Source of the DNA: Litorilinea aerophila
Lineage (GTDB): Bacteria; Chloroflexota; Anaerolineae; Caldilineales; Caldilineaceae
Assembly (NCBI GenBank): GCA_945905745.1
Contig: CAMDQF010000003.1
Location: 1 to 56,365, forward strand
Reading direction: 5' to 3'
DNA length: 56,365 nucleotides
The first letter of the stretch is position 1, and each line of letters begins with the position of its first letter. The notes under the pieces were generated by a model. The model had not been told where the DNA came from, did no database searches, and was given only the letters and a program-made list of their open reading frames with translations. Of this stretch, positions 38,801 through 47,674 are shown one piece after another. A program made the position numbers and the translations under genes.

Positions 38801-39805
38801 TCATCCCTTCATCTCTTCATCCCTTCTCCTCCACCGCCAGAGCAGACCCGCGGGATAGCCGGCCATCTTCGCCACGTCGCCCACAGCCCGGATGACGGGA
38901 ACGAGCGCGGCCGCCTCTATCCATTCTCGGGCCGAGAGGTTGCCGCCCAGTTTTGCCAGCCGTTGCCAGGGATGCAGACAATAGACAATCAGCCCGACCA
39001 GCAGCCCGACCCAGCCCAGCCAGCGGGCGAAGAATCCCCAAAAGGCGTGGCCGAGCAGGGCGGGCAGGGCCACGAAATAGGTGGCGTAGCGGATAGCGTG
39101 ACGTTTGCGCCAGAGATCCGCCTTGCCATCACCCCTGGCGTAGCGATAGTACTGTGCGGCGAAAGCGGACAGAGACGAACGGGGACGAAAGTAGACCAGC
39201 GCATCGGGTTGCCAGACGAAAGCTGTGGGATTGTCCGGTCGCTGGGCGTTCACCGCAAAGTCAAAGAGCAGGTCCTCGCAATAGTCTAACCATTCGGGGT
39301 AGCCCCCCGCTTGCTCCCACACATTCTTGTGGAAGGCTACCGAACGGCTGCTGGGCAGAAAGCTGTCTGGGTCGATCTCGTCGATCAGGGGCAGAACTGT
39401 CGCCGCCATCGCCGTCTCGAAAACCCCCTGCACATCGGGCAGAAAGAAACCGGCCACCGCCGTTGCATCCCGGCCATCTTCAAAAGGCGCTGTCAACTGG
39501 GCCAGCCATCCTATGTCCAGACGCACACCTGCGTCCGTGGCCGCGATAATCGGCCCCTGGGCCGCGCCAATCGCCACATTGCGTCCCCGGCTGATGTTGG
39601 CCCCCGGTTCGACGATCACCCGCAGATTGGGCAGCCGGTCTGCATAGGCGCGTGCAATTTCCGCTGTGTCGTCGGTGCTGCCACCATCGCAAATCACCAC
39701 CTCATCGGGCTGACGCGACTGGGCAACCAGAGAATCCAACAGGCGGGTGATGGCTGTGCCTTCGTTGTATACAGTTGCGATGACGGAGACTGACAGTCGA
39801 GCCAC
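38801..39805 (-). CDS. GT2-family glycosyltransferase
   Basis: This 334-residue protein has an N-terminal GT-A domain: SVIATVYNEG, nucleotide-binding DGGSTDDT, DAGVR (DxD-like) and later EDLLFDF. Two or three C-terminal hydrophobic helices (about residues 235-310) make it a membrane-attached transferase, probably for polysaccharide or glycolipid synthesis. Several starts are in frame: GTG 39805, with AAAGGAAAGG upstream, gives a protein starting just before the first strand and is preferred; ATG at 39844 or 39871 would add 13 or 22 residues. Donor and acceptor are unknown. Confidence 0.85.
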   Translation of the reverse strand: MARLSVSVIATVYNEGTAITRLLDSLVAQSRQPDEVVICDGGSTDDTAEIARAYADRLPNLRVIVEPGANISRGRNVAIGAAQGPIIAATDAGVRLDIGWLAQLTAPFEDGRDATAVAGFFLPDVQGVFETAMAATVLPLIDEIDPDSFLPSSRSVAFHKNVWEQAGGYPEWLDYCEDLLFDFAVNAQRPDNPTAFVWQPDALVYFRPRSSLSAFAAQYYRYARGDGKADLWRKRHAIRYATYFVALPALLGHAFWGFFARWLGWVGLLVGLIVYCLHPWQRLAKLGGNLSAREWIEAAALVPVIRAVGDVAKMAGYPAGLLWRWRRRDEEMKG

Positions 39806-39904
39806 TTTGGCCTTTCCTTTTGCCCATTGCCTTCCTTCTTCCATTTTGCCCCAGAACACCAGCGCGGGCAATTCCTTGCCCCACTCACCAGCATCGGACT
39901 ATTA

Positions 39905-40024
39905 CTACACTGCGGCGTAAACTGACCAATGGTTGTTTTGACGGGTGGTGCGTGGTGCGTGAACTGGTACACGAACTACGCACTATGCCAGTATCGATTG
40001 GCTTATTTGCACCGGACTGTATTA
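39905..40024. repeat. Dispersed intergenic repeat R130, copy 2
   Basis: From CTACACTGCGGCGTA to CGGACTGTATTA this segment matches 14552-14680, with a shorter centre lacking the TAGTACG tandem. It lies in the divergent gap between the GT2 and CDGSH genes. The rest of the gap to 40289 is AT-rich and shows no gene. Confidence 0.85.
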
Positions 40025-40289
40025 CATAGCTTTTTCTTGTCGAGCGAATTAGCTGGCCCGTTTGAACCCAATTTCAGGGATTTGCGCGTTCTTGAACCAT
40101 ACTGCTATACTCGCAAACATTCCATAGGAATTGAAGCCAATACACGCTCCCTTTGTAGGGCAAGCTTCTTTTGTGTAGAATTAATCGTTCTACTAAAAGA
40201 TTTCTTAATACTTTCGTTCAGGCGTCAGCTAGGTGTTGGCTCTACCCATTTCTACCTCATTTTATTCCATACCCAAGCAGGAGCAGGTG

Positions 40290-40943
40290 ATGAGCAGAGA
40301 AAGAGTATATGAATATCCAGGCGAAGAAATCGATGTCTCCTGGAATCAAGGCCTATGTATTCACATCGGTGAATGTGGTCGCTCCCAGGGGGATCTGTTT
40401 GTCGGTGGTCGTCAGCCCTGGTGTCAGCCGGATATGATCCATGTGGACAATGTGGCCGAGATTGTGGAGCGGTGTCCCAGCGGTGCATTGGCCTATCAAT
40501 TCAAAGACGGGAGTGTCACCGAAACCCCTGCGGGAGAGAATACAGTGGTGACCAGCTATCGCGGCCCACTTTTTGTGCGGGGGGATCTGCAAATCGAGGG
40601 GGCCTCGGACAAGAAGCCAGGCGTCCGCTTCCGGGCGGCCTTGTGTCGCTGTGGCCAATCCAAAAACAAACCCTTCTGCGACAACACCCATATCGAAGTA
40701 GAATTTGATGATACGGGCGCTGTGGGCGAAACGGGCGGGGAACTCAGCCCGGAAGTCACCCAACTGAAGATTCGCCCCTCGAAAAATGGACCCTATCTTC
40801 TCTCTGGCAATGTCACCATCAAGGCCAGCAGCGGGCGGGAAGCCTGGCACGGCACAAAAGTCGCGCTCTGTCGCTGTGGCGGTTCCCAGAACAAGCCCTT
40901 CTGTGACGGAACCCACGCCAGAAATGGTTTTCAGAGCGAGTGA
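40290..40943 (+). CDS. CDGSH-type iron-sulfur protein with N-terminal Fer4-like domain
   Basis: This 217-residue protein has three cluster-binding regions. The first is a divergent 4Fe-4S domain with CIHIGECGRS and a downstream RCPSGAL. Two CDGSH zinc-finger-like 2Fe-2S motifs follow: LCRCGQSKNKPFCDNTH and LCRCGGSQNKPFCDGTH, each with the 3Cys-1His pattern. CDGSH proteins carry labile 2Fe-2S clusters for redox or cluster transfer. The ATG at 40290 follows GGAGCAGG; an upstream in-frame TTG at 40233 is less likely. The combination is known from bacterial tandem CDGSH proteins, but its partner is unknown. Confidence 0.87.
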   Translation: MSRERVYEYPGEEIDVSWNQGLCIHIGECGRSQGDLFVGGRQPWCQPDMIHVDNVAEIVERCPSGALAYQFKDGSVTETPAGENTVVTSYRGPLFVRGDLQIEGASDKKPGVRFRAALCRCGQSKNKPFCDNTHIEVEFDDTGAVGETGGELSPEVTQLKIRPSKNGPYLLSGNVTIKASSGREAWHGTKVALCRCGGSQNKPFCDGTHARNGFQSE

Positions 40944-40987
40944 TTTTGGAATGGTTCTCCATGTGTCGGGTGCGCCACGGAGGACGA

Positions 40988-41066
40988 AAAGTTTGTATAG
41001 ACGGATCGAAAGAAACACAGATTTTCAGAACAATCCATCTTCTTTTGTATCGTCTATACAAACTTT
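40988..41066. repeat. 16-bp inverted repeat upstream of ltrA-like gene
   Basis: AAAGTTTGTATAGACG (40988-41003) is repeated inverted at 41051-41066, with a 47-nt AT-rich centre. It ends 43 bp before the LtrA start and could be a regulatory site or a terminator-like structure after the CDGSH gene. Confidence 0.8.
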
Positions 41067-41109
41067 ACTACGGACTTAATGCAACAGTAGCTAGAATAAG
41101 GCGGTTCAT

Positions 41110-42291
41110 ATGGCAAACGGAAATTGGTGGCAGAAACCCACCCTGCGTGTATTTAATGAACACGAAGAGCGTAAGGTATCCTGGCTTGAACTCTTTTTCG
41201 ATCTGACCTTTGTGGTGATTGTCGCCCAATTGGCCCACTATCTTGTTCACCACATTTCGGGCGAGGGGGTAATCACCTTTGTTTTGCTCTTTCTGCCTGC
41301 CTGGTGGACATGGATCGGCGGCACTTTTTACAATGCGCGCTTTGAAACCCACGATGTGAGCTATCGTCTCCTGGTCTTTCTGATGATGATTCCCGTGACG
41401 GTAATGGCTGTCTTTGCCCACTCTGGACTGGGCGAAGGTTCCATTGGCTTTGCTTTGGCCTATGTGGCCGGGCGTGCCTTGCTGGTCTTTATGTGGATGC
41501 GCGGTGGCTATCACGAACCGAGCATCCGCCCGTTGACCAATCGCTATGCCATTGGCTTCGGTCTTTCCGGTCTGCTTTTTCTGATCTCCATTTGGGTAGC
41601 GCCACCCCTGCGCTTTGTCCTGTGGATCCTTGGCCTCTTTTCCGATCTGATTACACCGATCCTAACTGTGCCCTATCAGATGAAACTGCCCCGGCTGAGC
41701 CGCGGCAAGCTGCCAGAACGCTACGGCCTCTTTGTCATTATCGTTTTGGGCGAGGCAATTGTGGGGATCATCGGCGGGGTAGCGGAAATAGAACCATTCT
41801 CGTTTTCTGTCGGGCTGGAGAGCCTGATCAGTTTGGTCCTGGTCATTGGGCTTTGGTGGATCTATTTTGACAATGTCGGACGCCGCGAACCAAAACAGAA
41901 GATGTGGTGGTTGGTGCCCTGGAGTTATCTGCATCTGCCTTTGGTGCTGAGCATTGCGGCTGCGAGTGCGGGTATTCGCAATGCTCTGACCGGCGGGGGC
42001 CACGGCGCAGATGCCCCATCCCATTGGCTGCTGGCCGGCTCAATAGCCGTAGCGCTCATCAGCATTGGGTTGATTGAAACTTCTCTGCACCGGGAACCCC
42101 ACGAGGTACTCCATCACCGCGCCAGCATCCCGCTCACCTTGGGTGCTGGGCTGGCTGCTCTTGCCCTCGCAATCTGGGGCAGCCTGGATACGATGGCTCT
42201 GCTACTGGTCCTACTTGTCATCGTATTGATCCCTATTATCTATAACGTCTACGCCTGGCAGCGGTCATCGGATTACATAGAAGTGGAGTAA
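41110..42291 (+). CDS. LtrA-family membrane protein
   Basis: This 393-residue protein has about ten hydrophobic helices and the signatures of the low-temperature-requirement A family: WLELFFDLTFVV near the N-terminus and ERYGLFVIIVLGEAIVG in the middle. The family's function is unknown; members are common in Chloroflexota and Actinobacteria. ATG 41110 follows AAGGCGG. It stands alone on the plus strand, followed by 440 bp of hairpin repeats before dinG. Confidence 0.87.
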   Translation: MANGNWWQKPTLRVFNEHEERKVSWLELFFDLTFVVIVAQLAHYLVHHISGEGVITFVLLFLPAWWTWIGGTFYNARFETHDVSYRLLVFLMMIPVTVMAVFAHSGLGEGSIGFALAYVAGRALLVFMWMRGGYHEPSIRPLTNRYAIGFGLSGLLFLISIWVAPPLRFVLWILGLFSDLITPILTVPYQMKLPRLSRGKLPERYGLFVIIVLGEAIVGIIGGVAEIEPFSFSVGLESLISLVLVIGLWWIYFDNVGRREPKQKMWWLVPWSYLHLPLVLSIAAASAGIRNALTGGGHGADAPSHWLLAGSIAVALISIGLIETSLHREPHEVLHHRASIPLTLGAGLAALALAIWGSLDTMALLLVLLVIVLIPIIYNVYAWQRSSDYIEVE

Positions 42292-42313
42292 CTACTCAGC
42301 CACCCCACCCTAA

Positions 42314-42368
42314 CCCTCCCCAGATTAGGGAGGGAACTGTCACGACTCCTCCCCCAATCTGGGGGAGG
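42314..42368. repeat. CCCTCCC/CCTCCCCC hairpin pair
   Basis: CCCTCCC-cagatta-GGGAGGG (42314-42334) is followed by CCTCCCCC-aatct-GGGGGAGG (42348-42368). It lies just after the LtrA stop. There is no T-run, so a terminator role is unproven. Confidence 0.75.
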
Positions 42369-42547
42369 TTGGGAGGGGGTGAGCAGTTACGAAGTGGAGT
42401 AGTGCCGTGTCATGGCTGATTTGATGGAAACCCGAGGAGCAGCACACCGAGAGGAGTGCCGCACACCTCATCCATCAATTCACACTTGACACAACAGTAG
42501 GCCTGTGCGAAACTCCTGACCGTTCCTCAACATCCGTATGACGCCTT

Positions 42548-42583
42548 CAGAAGTTCGACTTTTTCCAAAAAGTCGAACTTCTG
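42548..42583. repeat. 36-bp near-perfect palindrome
   Basis: A 17-bp perfect stem, CAGAAGTTCGACTTTTT (42548-42564) with its complement (42567-42583), has only a CC loop. It lies in the LtrA-dinG gap, about 50 bp upstream of the dinG promoter. The rest of this 440-bp gap shows no gene. Confidence 0.88.
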
Positions 42584-42631
42584 ATTTTGGCGGGCAAATT
42601 GCCGCGCTATTCGCCATCCATCGCCGCTGCC

Positions 42632-42640
42632 TGCTATAAT
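42632..42640 (+). promoter_or_regulatory. Extended -10 promoter of the DinG-like gene
   Basis: TGCTATAAT (TG extension with perfect TATAAT at 42635-42640) lies about 90 bp before ATG 42732. No good -35 is seen, as is usual for extended -10 promoters. It overlaps an earlier in-frame ATG (42639), which argues against that start. Confidence 0.55.
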
Positions 42641-42731
42641 GCCAAAGGGTGAATCGCAATGTAAGCACCTACTCTGTTCCGCCCTATTCGCGTATTCAGC
42701 GTTCTATTCTTCCTTCCAGAACGGACAGCCA

Positions 42732-45617
42732 ATGCCCCCGCGTACATTCGTTGCTGTGGATGTGGAAACCACCGGGCTTAGCCCCCAAAAAGACGCCATC
42801 ATTGAGATCGGTGCGGTGCGTTTCTGTGACGGCGCCATCGTTGATACCTTCGCCACTTTTGTCAATCCGGGTCGCCCCATCCCCATTTTTATCCAACAAC
42901 TGACGAACATCTCTGACCGGGACGTGGCTGGCGCACCGGCGATGGAGCGGGTGCTGCCCGAACTCCTCGCCTTTGTGGATTCTTCGGTCTATGGCGTTGT
43001 CGGCCACAATGTGGGCTTCGATCTGGGCTTTTTGGAGGCAAACGGGGCCAACTTCCACCGCCCCCGGCTGGACACCCACGAACTGGCGACGATTCTGCTC
43101 CCCAACCAGCCCAGCTACAATCTGGGCGAACTCTGCCACAGTTTGGACATCCGCCTGGACGACGCCCACCGGGCCAACGCGGACGCCGAAGCCACGGCCC
43201 AGCTATTTATGCACCTGTTGGATCGGCTGGACCAGTTGCCCCTGCAAATTTTGCAAATTCTTGTGCAAAGCAGCGCGGGGAGTGACTGGTCTTTGCGCTT
43301 CCTCTTGGAAGATGCCCTTTCCGCGCGTCTCTCCACAGTCTGGAGCCAGCCACCCGTGCGCTGGATTCGTGCCGATGTGGATCGATCCCCGTTGCCTGTG
43401 CAGCCCGCGCCGGAGAGGGCTGTGGCCGAGCGGCTGGTGACACCGGCAACGCTGGATGCCGCCTTTGCCAACGATGGCCCCCTGGCCCGCCGGCTGGACG
43501 GCCACTACGAGGCCCGACGGGGACAGGTCGAGATGTCCCAGCTCGTGTTGGATGCTTTCACCGCTGGCCGCCACCGGATGATCGAAGCGGGCACAGGCAC
43601 GGGCAAAAGTATGGCCTATCTTCTGCCCGCCGCGCTCTGGGCCACGGCCCACAACCAGCGGGCTGTGGTCGCTACCAACACAATCACCCTGCAAGAGCAA
43701 TTGCTGGAGCAGGAGATTCCCCGGCTGGCTGAGCTGCTGGCCGAGACTGCGCCCGAGTTGCCACCCTTGCGCGCCGCCCTGCTCAAAGGCCGCCAGAATT
43801 ATCTTTGTACCCGTCGCCTGGAACAATGGCGCAACGGACGCCAGTTGGCGACGGTAGATCTGCGTCTCCTGGCAAAAGTGCTGGCCTGGCTGCCCAACAC
43901 CCGCACGGGTGATGTCTCCGAACTTTCCATCAACGACCCCAAAGAGCGCTCACTCTGGCGGCAGATCGCCTCGGACCCAGCCATCTGCACCGAAGAACGC
44001 TGTGGCAGCCGCACCGCCCACAGCGGTGACGCCCACGGCGGCGGCGAATTTGGCTCCCACGACTTCTACTGGCAGGCCCGTCACACCGCCGAAGCAGCCC
44101 ACGTGCTAGTGGTCAACCACGCCCTGCTTCTGGCTGATGTGGAGACAGGCCACCGGCTGCTGCCCCCCCACAACCATCTGGTCATCGACGAGGCCCACCG
44201 GTTGGAAGATGCGGCCACCGAAGCCTTGACCACCCGCACGGATCGAGCGCAGATCGACGGCGCGCTCAGCCGGATGGTGCTGATGAAAGAGATGCGCCGC
44301 CGTCTGGAAGGTCACCCGGAGTGGCCGCGCCAGGCTCGGCAGATTGAAGAAACGGCCCGCCGCCTCTCCGCGCCGCTGGGTGAATTCGCGGCTGCTCTCC
44401 TCCAATTCGCCCAGTCCCAGGAGGGTATCCGTCCCAACGCCGAATATGCCCAGCGTCTGCGTCTGGACAGTGGTATGCGCGCCCAGCCCCGTTGGAGCCA
44501 GCTTGAAATGGAGTGGGACGCCATCAGCCGGGGGCTGCGTTCCCTGCTGGAGCAGAGCCGGGCGCTGATCGATGGGCTGGACCGGGCGCGTTGGTGGGCC
44601 GAGGATGCCACGGCGATCCATCTGAACGAACTGCGTTCCCACACCGACTATCTGGCCGAGCTGACCGCGGCCGCGGATCGGGTAATCTTCCGTCCGGTCG
44701 GTGCCGACGGGGATACGGTCACCTGGCTCTCCATTCCCAGCGGCAACCGGAGCCAGGAACAGAATGTGGAGTTGTGCGCCGCGCCGGTCCACGTGGGCGA
44801 TCTGCTGGAGACCGAGATTTTTCACCGCCTGCGTACCGTCGTGCTGACCGGGGCTACCCTGCGCACCAACGAGGGTTTCGACTTTATGCAGGATCGGCTG
44901 GGCGGGTGGAGTGCGGAGGTCTCGGCCATCGCCAGCCCCTTCGACTATCGCTCCAATGTGCTGCTCTACCTGCCCAGCGATATGCCCCCGCCGGATCGGG
45001 GCAACTACCAGCAGAGTGTGGAGCGGGCCATCATCGCCGGGGCCAAGGCCGCCGACGGCCATACACTGGTGCTTTTCACCAGCTACGCCCATTTGAAGGC
45101 GACCGCTGAAGCCATCCGTGGCCCCCTGGACCGGATGGGGATTGGCCTGCTGGAACACGGCTCCGGCAGTCGGCGGCGGCTGCTGAAGGAGTTTCGCAGC
45201 GGTGGCCGCTTTGTGCTGCTGGGCACGGGCACTTTCTGGGAGGGCATCGACCTGCCCGGCGAGCAGTTGACCTGTCTCTTTATTGTGCGTTTGCCCTTTG
45301 CCGTGCCCACAGACCCGCTGGTGGCGGCCCGGGGCGCGAGCTACGACGACTCCTTCGCGGAGTATGTCGTCCCCGATGCAGTGCTGCGTTTCCGCCAGGG
45401 CTTTGGCCGGTTGATTCGCCGGGCCACAGACCGGGGCGTAGTGGTGATGCTAGACAACCGGGCCTGGAAACGGGACTACGGCGCGGCCTTTCTGGAGGCT
45501 CTGCCCACCTGTACCCAGCGCAACGCACCCCTGATGAATCGGGAGGAGACCGTCTCCCAGTGGCTGGCCAACGACCCCTGGCTGCGGGCCGGGCAGATGT
45601 TTCTGTCGTCGTTTTAG
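42732..45617 (+). CDS. DnaQ-DinG fusion: 3'-5' exonuclease/helicase
   Basis: This 961-residue protein has an N-terminal DEDDh exonuclease (DVETTG; HNVGFDLGF; HRANADAEAT; residues 1-170) joined to an XPD/DinG-like SF2 helicase with Walker A EAGTGTGKS at 285-293 and DEAH at 486-489, plus C-terminal motif GFGRLIRR. It probably acts in DNA repair. The XPD-type iron-sulfur region has three of four cysteines (NYLC, AICTEERC); the expected fourth site reads HDFYWQAR, so the cluster may be absent. The start is ATG 42732, downstream of an extended -10 promoter. It is followed at once by a double-hairpin element. Confidence 0.87.
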   Translation: MPPRTFVAVDVETTGLSPQKDAIIEIGAVRFCDGAIVDTFATFVNPGRPIPIFIQQLTNISDRDVAGAPAMERVLPELLAFVDSSVYGVVGHNVGFDLGFLEANGANFHRPRLDTHELATILLPNQPSYNLGELCHSLDIRLDDAHRANADAEATAQLFMHLLDRLDQLPLQILQILVQSSAGSDWSLRFLLEDALSARLSTVWSQPPVRWIRADVDRSPLPVQPAPERAVAERLVTPATLDAAFANDGPLARRLDGHYEARRGQVEMSQLVLDAFTAGRHRMIEAGTGTGKSMAYLLPAALWATAHNQRAVVATNTITLQEQLLEQEIPRLAELLAETAPELPPLRAALLKGRQNYLCTRRLEQWRNGRQLATVDLRLLAKVLAWLPNTRTGDVSELSINDPKERSLWRQIASDPAICTEERCGSRTAHSGDAHGGGEFGSHDFYWQARHTAEAAHVLVVNHALLLADVETGHRLLPPHNHLVIDEAHRLEDAATEALTTRTDRAQIDGALSRMVLMKEMRRRLEGHPEWPRQARQIEETARRLSAPLGEFAAALLQFAQSQEGIRPNAEYAQRLRLDSGMRAQPRWSQLEMEWDAISRGLRSLLEQSRALIDGLDRARWWAEDATAIHLNELRSHTDYLAELTAAADRVIFRPVGADGDTVTWLSIPSGNRSQEQNVELCAAPVHVGDLLETEIFHRLRTVVLTGATLRTNEGFDFMQDRLGGWSAEVSAIASPFDYRSNVLLYLPSDMPPPDRGNYQQSVERAIIAGAKAADGHTLVLFTSYAHLKATAEAIRGPLDRMGIGLLEHGSGSRRRLLKEFRSGGRFVLLGTGTFWEGIDLPGEQLTCLFIVRLPFAVPTDPLVAARGASYDDSFAEYVVPDAVLRFRQGFGRLIRRATDRGVVVMLDNRAWKRDYGAAFLEALPTCTQRNAPLMNREETVSQWLANDPWLRAGQMFLSSF

Positions 45618-45623
45618 AAAAAT

Positions 45624-45769
45624 CGTAGATTGGGTTGTCGCTGCGGAGATCGACGGTTACCAATCAGATCGCCAGCGACAACCCAACACGAATATACGTA
45701 CCCGTTGGGTTCTCCCGGCGCACCTTCTCGGATATTCGTTGTTCTCTTGCCGGGAGAACCCAACCTACA
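45624..45769. repeat. Double-hairpin element, GTTGGGT family, copy 3
   Basis: Hairpin 1 pairs 45630-45643 with 45673-45686 (14 bp, 29-nt loop). Hairpin 2 pairs 45704-45719 with 45749-45764 (16 bp, GTTGGGTTCTCCCGGC arm, 29-nt loop). The outer words are CGTAGATTGGGT and ACCCAACCTAC. It begins 6 bp after the DinG stop. Confidence 0.9.
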
Positions 45770-45818
45770 GCTATGCGCCGGGCAGATGTTTTTGGCATCG
45801 TTTTGAGTCAAGGGTGGA

Positions 45819-46247
45819 ATGATGGCAAGTAAAAAGCAAGATTTGGAGAAAACGAAATCGGCTTCGTCGGAAGTTGCGACCCCGCTTCTGGAAGAGTTGC
45901 GCTGGATGATTGAGGAGACCCGGCAAGGCGTCGCCGCTACGGTCAACGCCGGTTTGACTCTGCTCTACTGGCGCGTGGGCAAACGCATCAACGAGGAGAT
46001 TCTCAAGGGCGGACGGGCAGAGTACGGCAAGGAGATTGTCGTATCACTGGCACGACAATTGGAGGTGGACTACGGCCGAGGATTTTCCGAAAAGAGCCTG
46101 CGCCACATGCTACGCTTTGCCGAAGCCTTTCCCGCTGAGCGAATTGTCTCAGCACTGATGAGGCAATTGAGTTGGACTCATTTCCTCTCTGGCAAGATGG
46201 GTGTGTCGGCGTTGGACATCGCCATTCATCTGGAGGTCGTGCCATGA
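45819..46247 (+). pseudogene. Truncated YhcG/DUF1016 N-terminal domain
   Basis: This 142-residue frame matches the DUF1016 (YhcG) N-terminal domain: LLYWRVGKRINEEIL, a GRGFSEKSLRHMLRFAEAFP helix and RQLSWTHFL. Family proteins are about 350 residues, with a PD-(D/E)xK nuclease domain after this point. Here the sequence changes after WTHFL to a short unrelated tail (SGKMGVSALDIAIH) and stops. The nuclease part is absent, so this is probably a remnant, although its frame is open and its TGA overlaps the next ATG (ATGA). A fusion-by-deletion event is likely. Confidence 0.65.
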
Positions 46248-47674
46248 AAGCCGCCGATCTTGACATCCTGCTCCAGGAGGGTGAAGGCGTTATGCTAGAA
46301 TACAAGGAGGCCCTCTCTGCTTCCTTTGCCCGCGAGCTGGTGGCCTTTGCCAACACCGCTGGCGGTAGGATTCTGCTCGGTGTGCGCGATGACGGTACGG
46401 TTAAAGGGGTTGACGATACGAATGATCTGCGCGCCCGTATCCAGGACATTGCCCGCAATTGCGATCCGCCCATCAAAATCCTGTTACAACGCATTGGCGA
46501 GGTGACGGTGGTGGCGGTACGCGAGAGCGATGCGAAACCGGCGCAGTGCAGCGACGGCTTTTTCTGGCGACAGGGCGCAGTAACGCAAAAGCTCCGCCGT
46601 GAGGAAATCCGCGATCTTTTCCAGCAGACCGGGGCCATCCGCTTCGATCTCTCCATTTGCCCGCGCTTCCACTACCCCGATGACTTCGACCCGGATAAAT
46701 TCAACGAATGGCTGGGCATGAGCGGCATATCCGGACGCCCCTACACCGAAGACGTATTGGTGAACATCGAGGCGGCGGAACGCGCAGGCGGTAAGCTCAT
46801 CTTCCGTAACGCCGGCGTCCTCTTCTTCGCCAAAAACGTCCGGCACTTCTTTAACCAGGCCTACATTACCTGTCTTTTGGGCAAAGACACCGACAAGGTT
46901 CATGTGCTTGATCGCAAGGATTTCGACGGCGGCATCGTGGCAGATATCGAAGATGCTATGCGCTTCATCGAACGCAATACCCGGACCGCCTGGCGCATCG
47001 AGGGATTGCGACGTCAGGACATCCCCGAATACCCGATGAACGCCCTGCGCGAGGCCATTACCAACGCCGTCATGCACCGCGACTGGTTCATGGAGGGGGC
47101 CAATGTCTTCGTCGAGATCTACACTGACCGAATCGAAGTATCGAGCCCGGGCGGTCTGCCCACGGGGATGAAGCTGTCAGACCTCGGCCATAAGAGCGTG
47201 CGCCGCAACGCCCTCATCGCCGACCTGCTGCACCGCATCGACTTCATCGAAAAAGCAGGCACCGGCATCAAACGCATCCGTGACGAAGCCCGCGCGCAGG
47301 GCTGCCCCGAACCGCTGTTTGAAGAGACCGGCTTTGTCACCGCCACCTTCTTTCCGAATCCTGAAGTGCGCGCACAGGTGGGTTTCCAGCCGGCAGAAGC
47401 GACCGAACAAGTCGGCACTAAGTCGGCACCAAGTCGGCACCAAGTTGAAATCCTAGCAAAGTGCCAGGAAGAAAGGACGCTGCTAGAACTCATGGCTGTT
47501 CTGGGGCGCTCTGATCGCACCAAGTTCCGTCACCAATTACTCAATCCTCTTATTGACACGGGCCTGATCGAAATGACCATCCCTGACAAGCCCCGCAGTT
47601 CGAAGCAACGCTACCGCATCACACCCGCCGGGCTTGCAGTTTTGGAAAACTCTGAAGCAGAACGGAATTTTTGA
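46244..47674 (+). CDS. AlbA_2 (Schlafen-like)/GHKL ATPase-type protein
   Basis: This 476-residue protein has an N-terminal AlbA_2 nucleic-acid-binding domain (MLEYKEALS, then FANTAGGRILLGVRDDG), a central region, a GHKL-type HATPase_c_4 domain (NALREAITNAVMHRDW, VSSPGGLP, EKAGTGIKRI) and a C-terminal winged helix. Proteins of this layout are often called RecG-like ATP-dependent helicases, but they lack helicase motifs; they are frequent in defence islands. A short in-frame tandem (about 47411-47446) lies in the linker before the winged helix. Its ATG overlaps the stop of the YhcG remnant, and its own stop overlaps the ResB-like start. Confidence 0.83.
   Translation: MKAADLDILLQEGEGVMLEYKEALSASFARELVAFANTAGGRILLGVRDDGTVKGVDDTNDLRARIQDIARNCDPPIKILLQRIGEVTVVAVRESDAKPAQCSDGFFWRQGAVTQKLRREEIRDLFQQTGAIRFDLSICPRFHYPDDFDPDKFNEWLGMSGISGRPYTEDVLVNIEAAERAGGKLIFRNAGVLFFAKNVRHFFNQAYITCLLGKDTDKVHVLDRKDFDGGIVADIEDAMRFIERNTRTAWRIEGLRRQDIPEYPMNALREAITNAVMHRDWFMEGANVFVEIYTDRIEVSSPGGLPTGMKLSDLGHKSVRRNALIADLLHRIDFIEKAGTGIKRIRDEARAQGCPEPLFEETGFVTATFFPNPEVRAQVGFQPAEATEQVGTKSAPSRHQVEILAKCQEERTLLELMAVLGRSDRTKFRHQLLNPLIDTGLIEMTIPDKPRSSKQRYRITPAGLAVLENSEAERNF

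Noticed and set aside
42639..42731. Upstream start for the DnaQ-DinG gene
   Set aside because: The ATG overlaps the TATAAT of an extended -10 promoter, and the 31 extra residues do not resemble the family.
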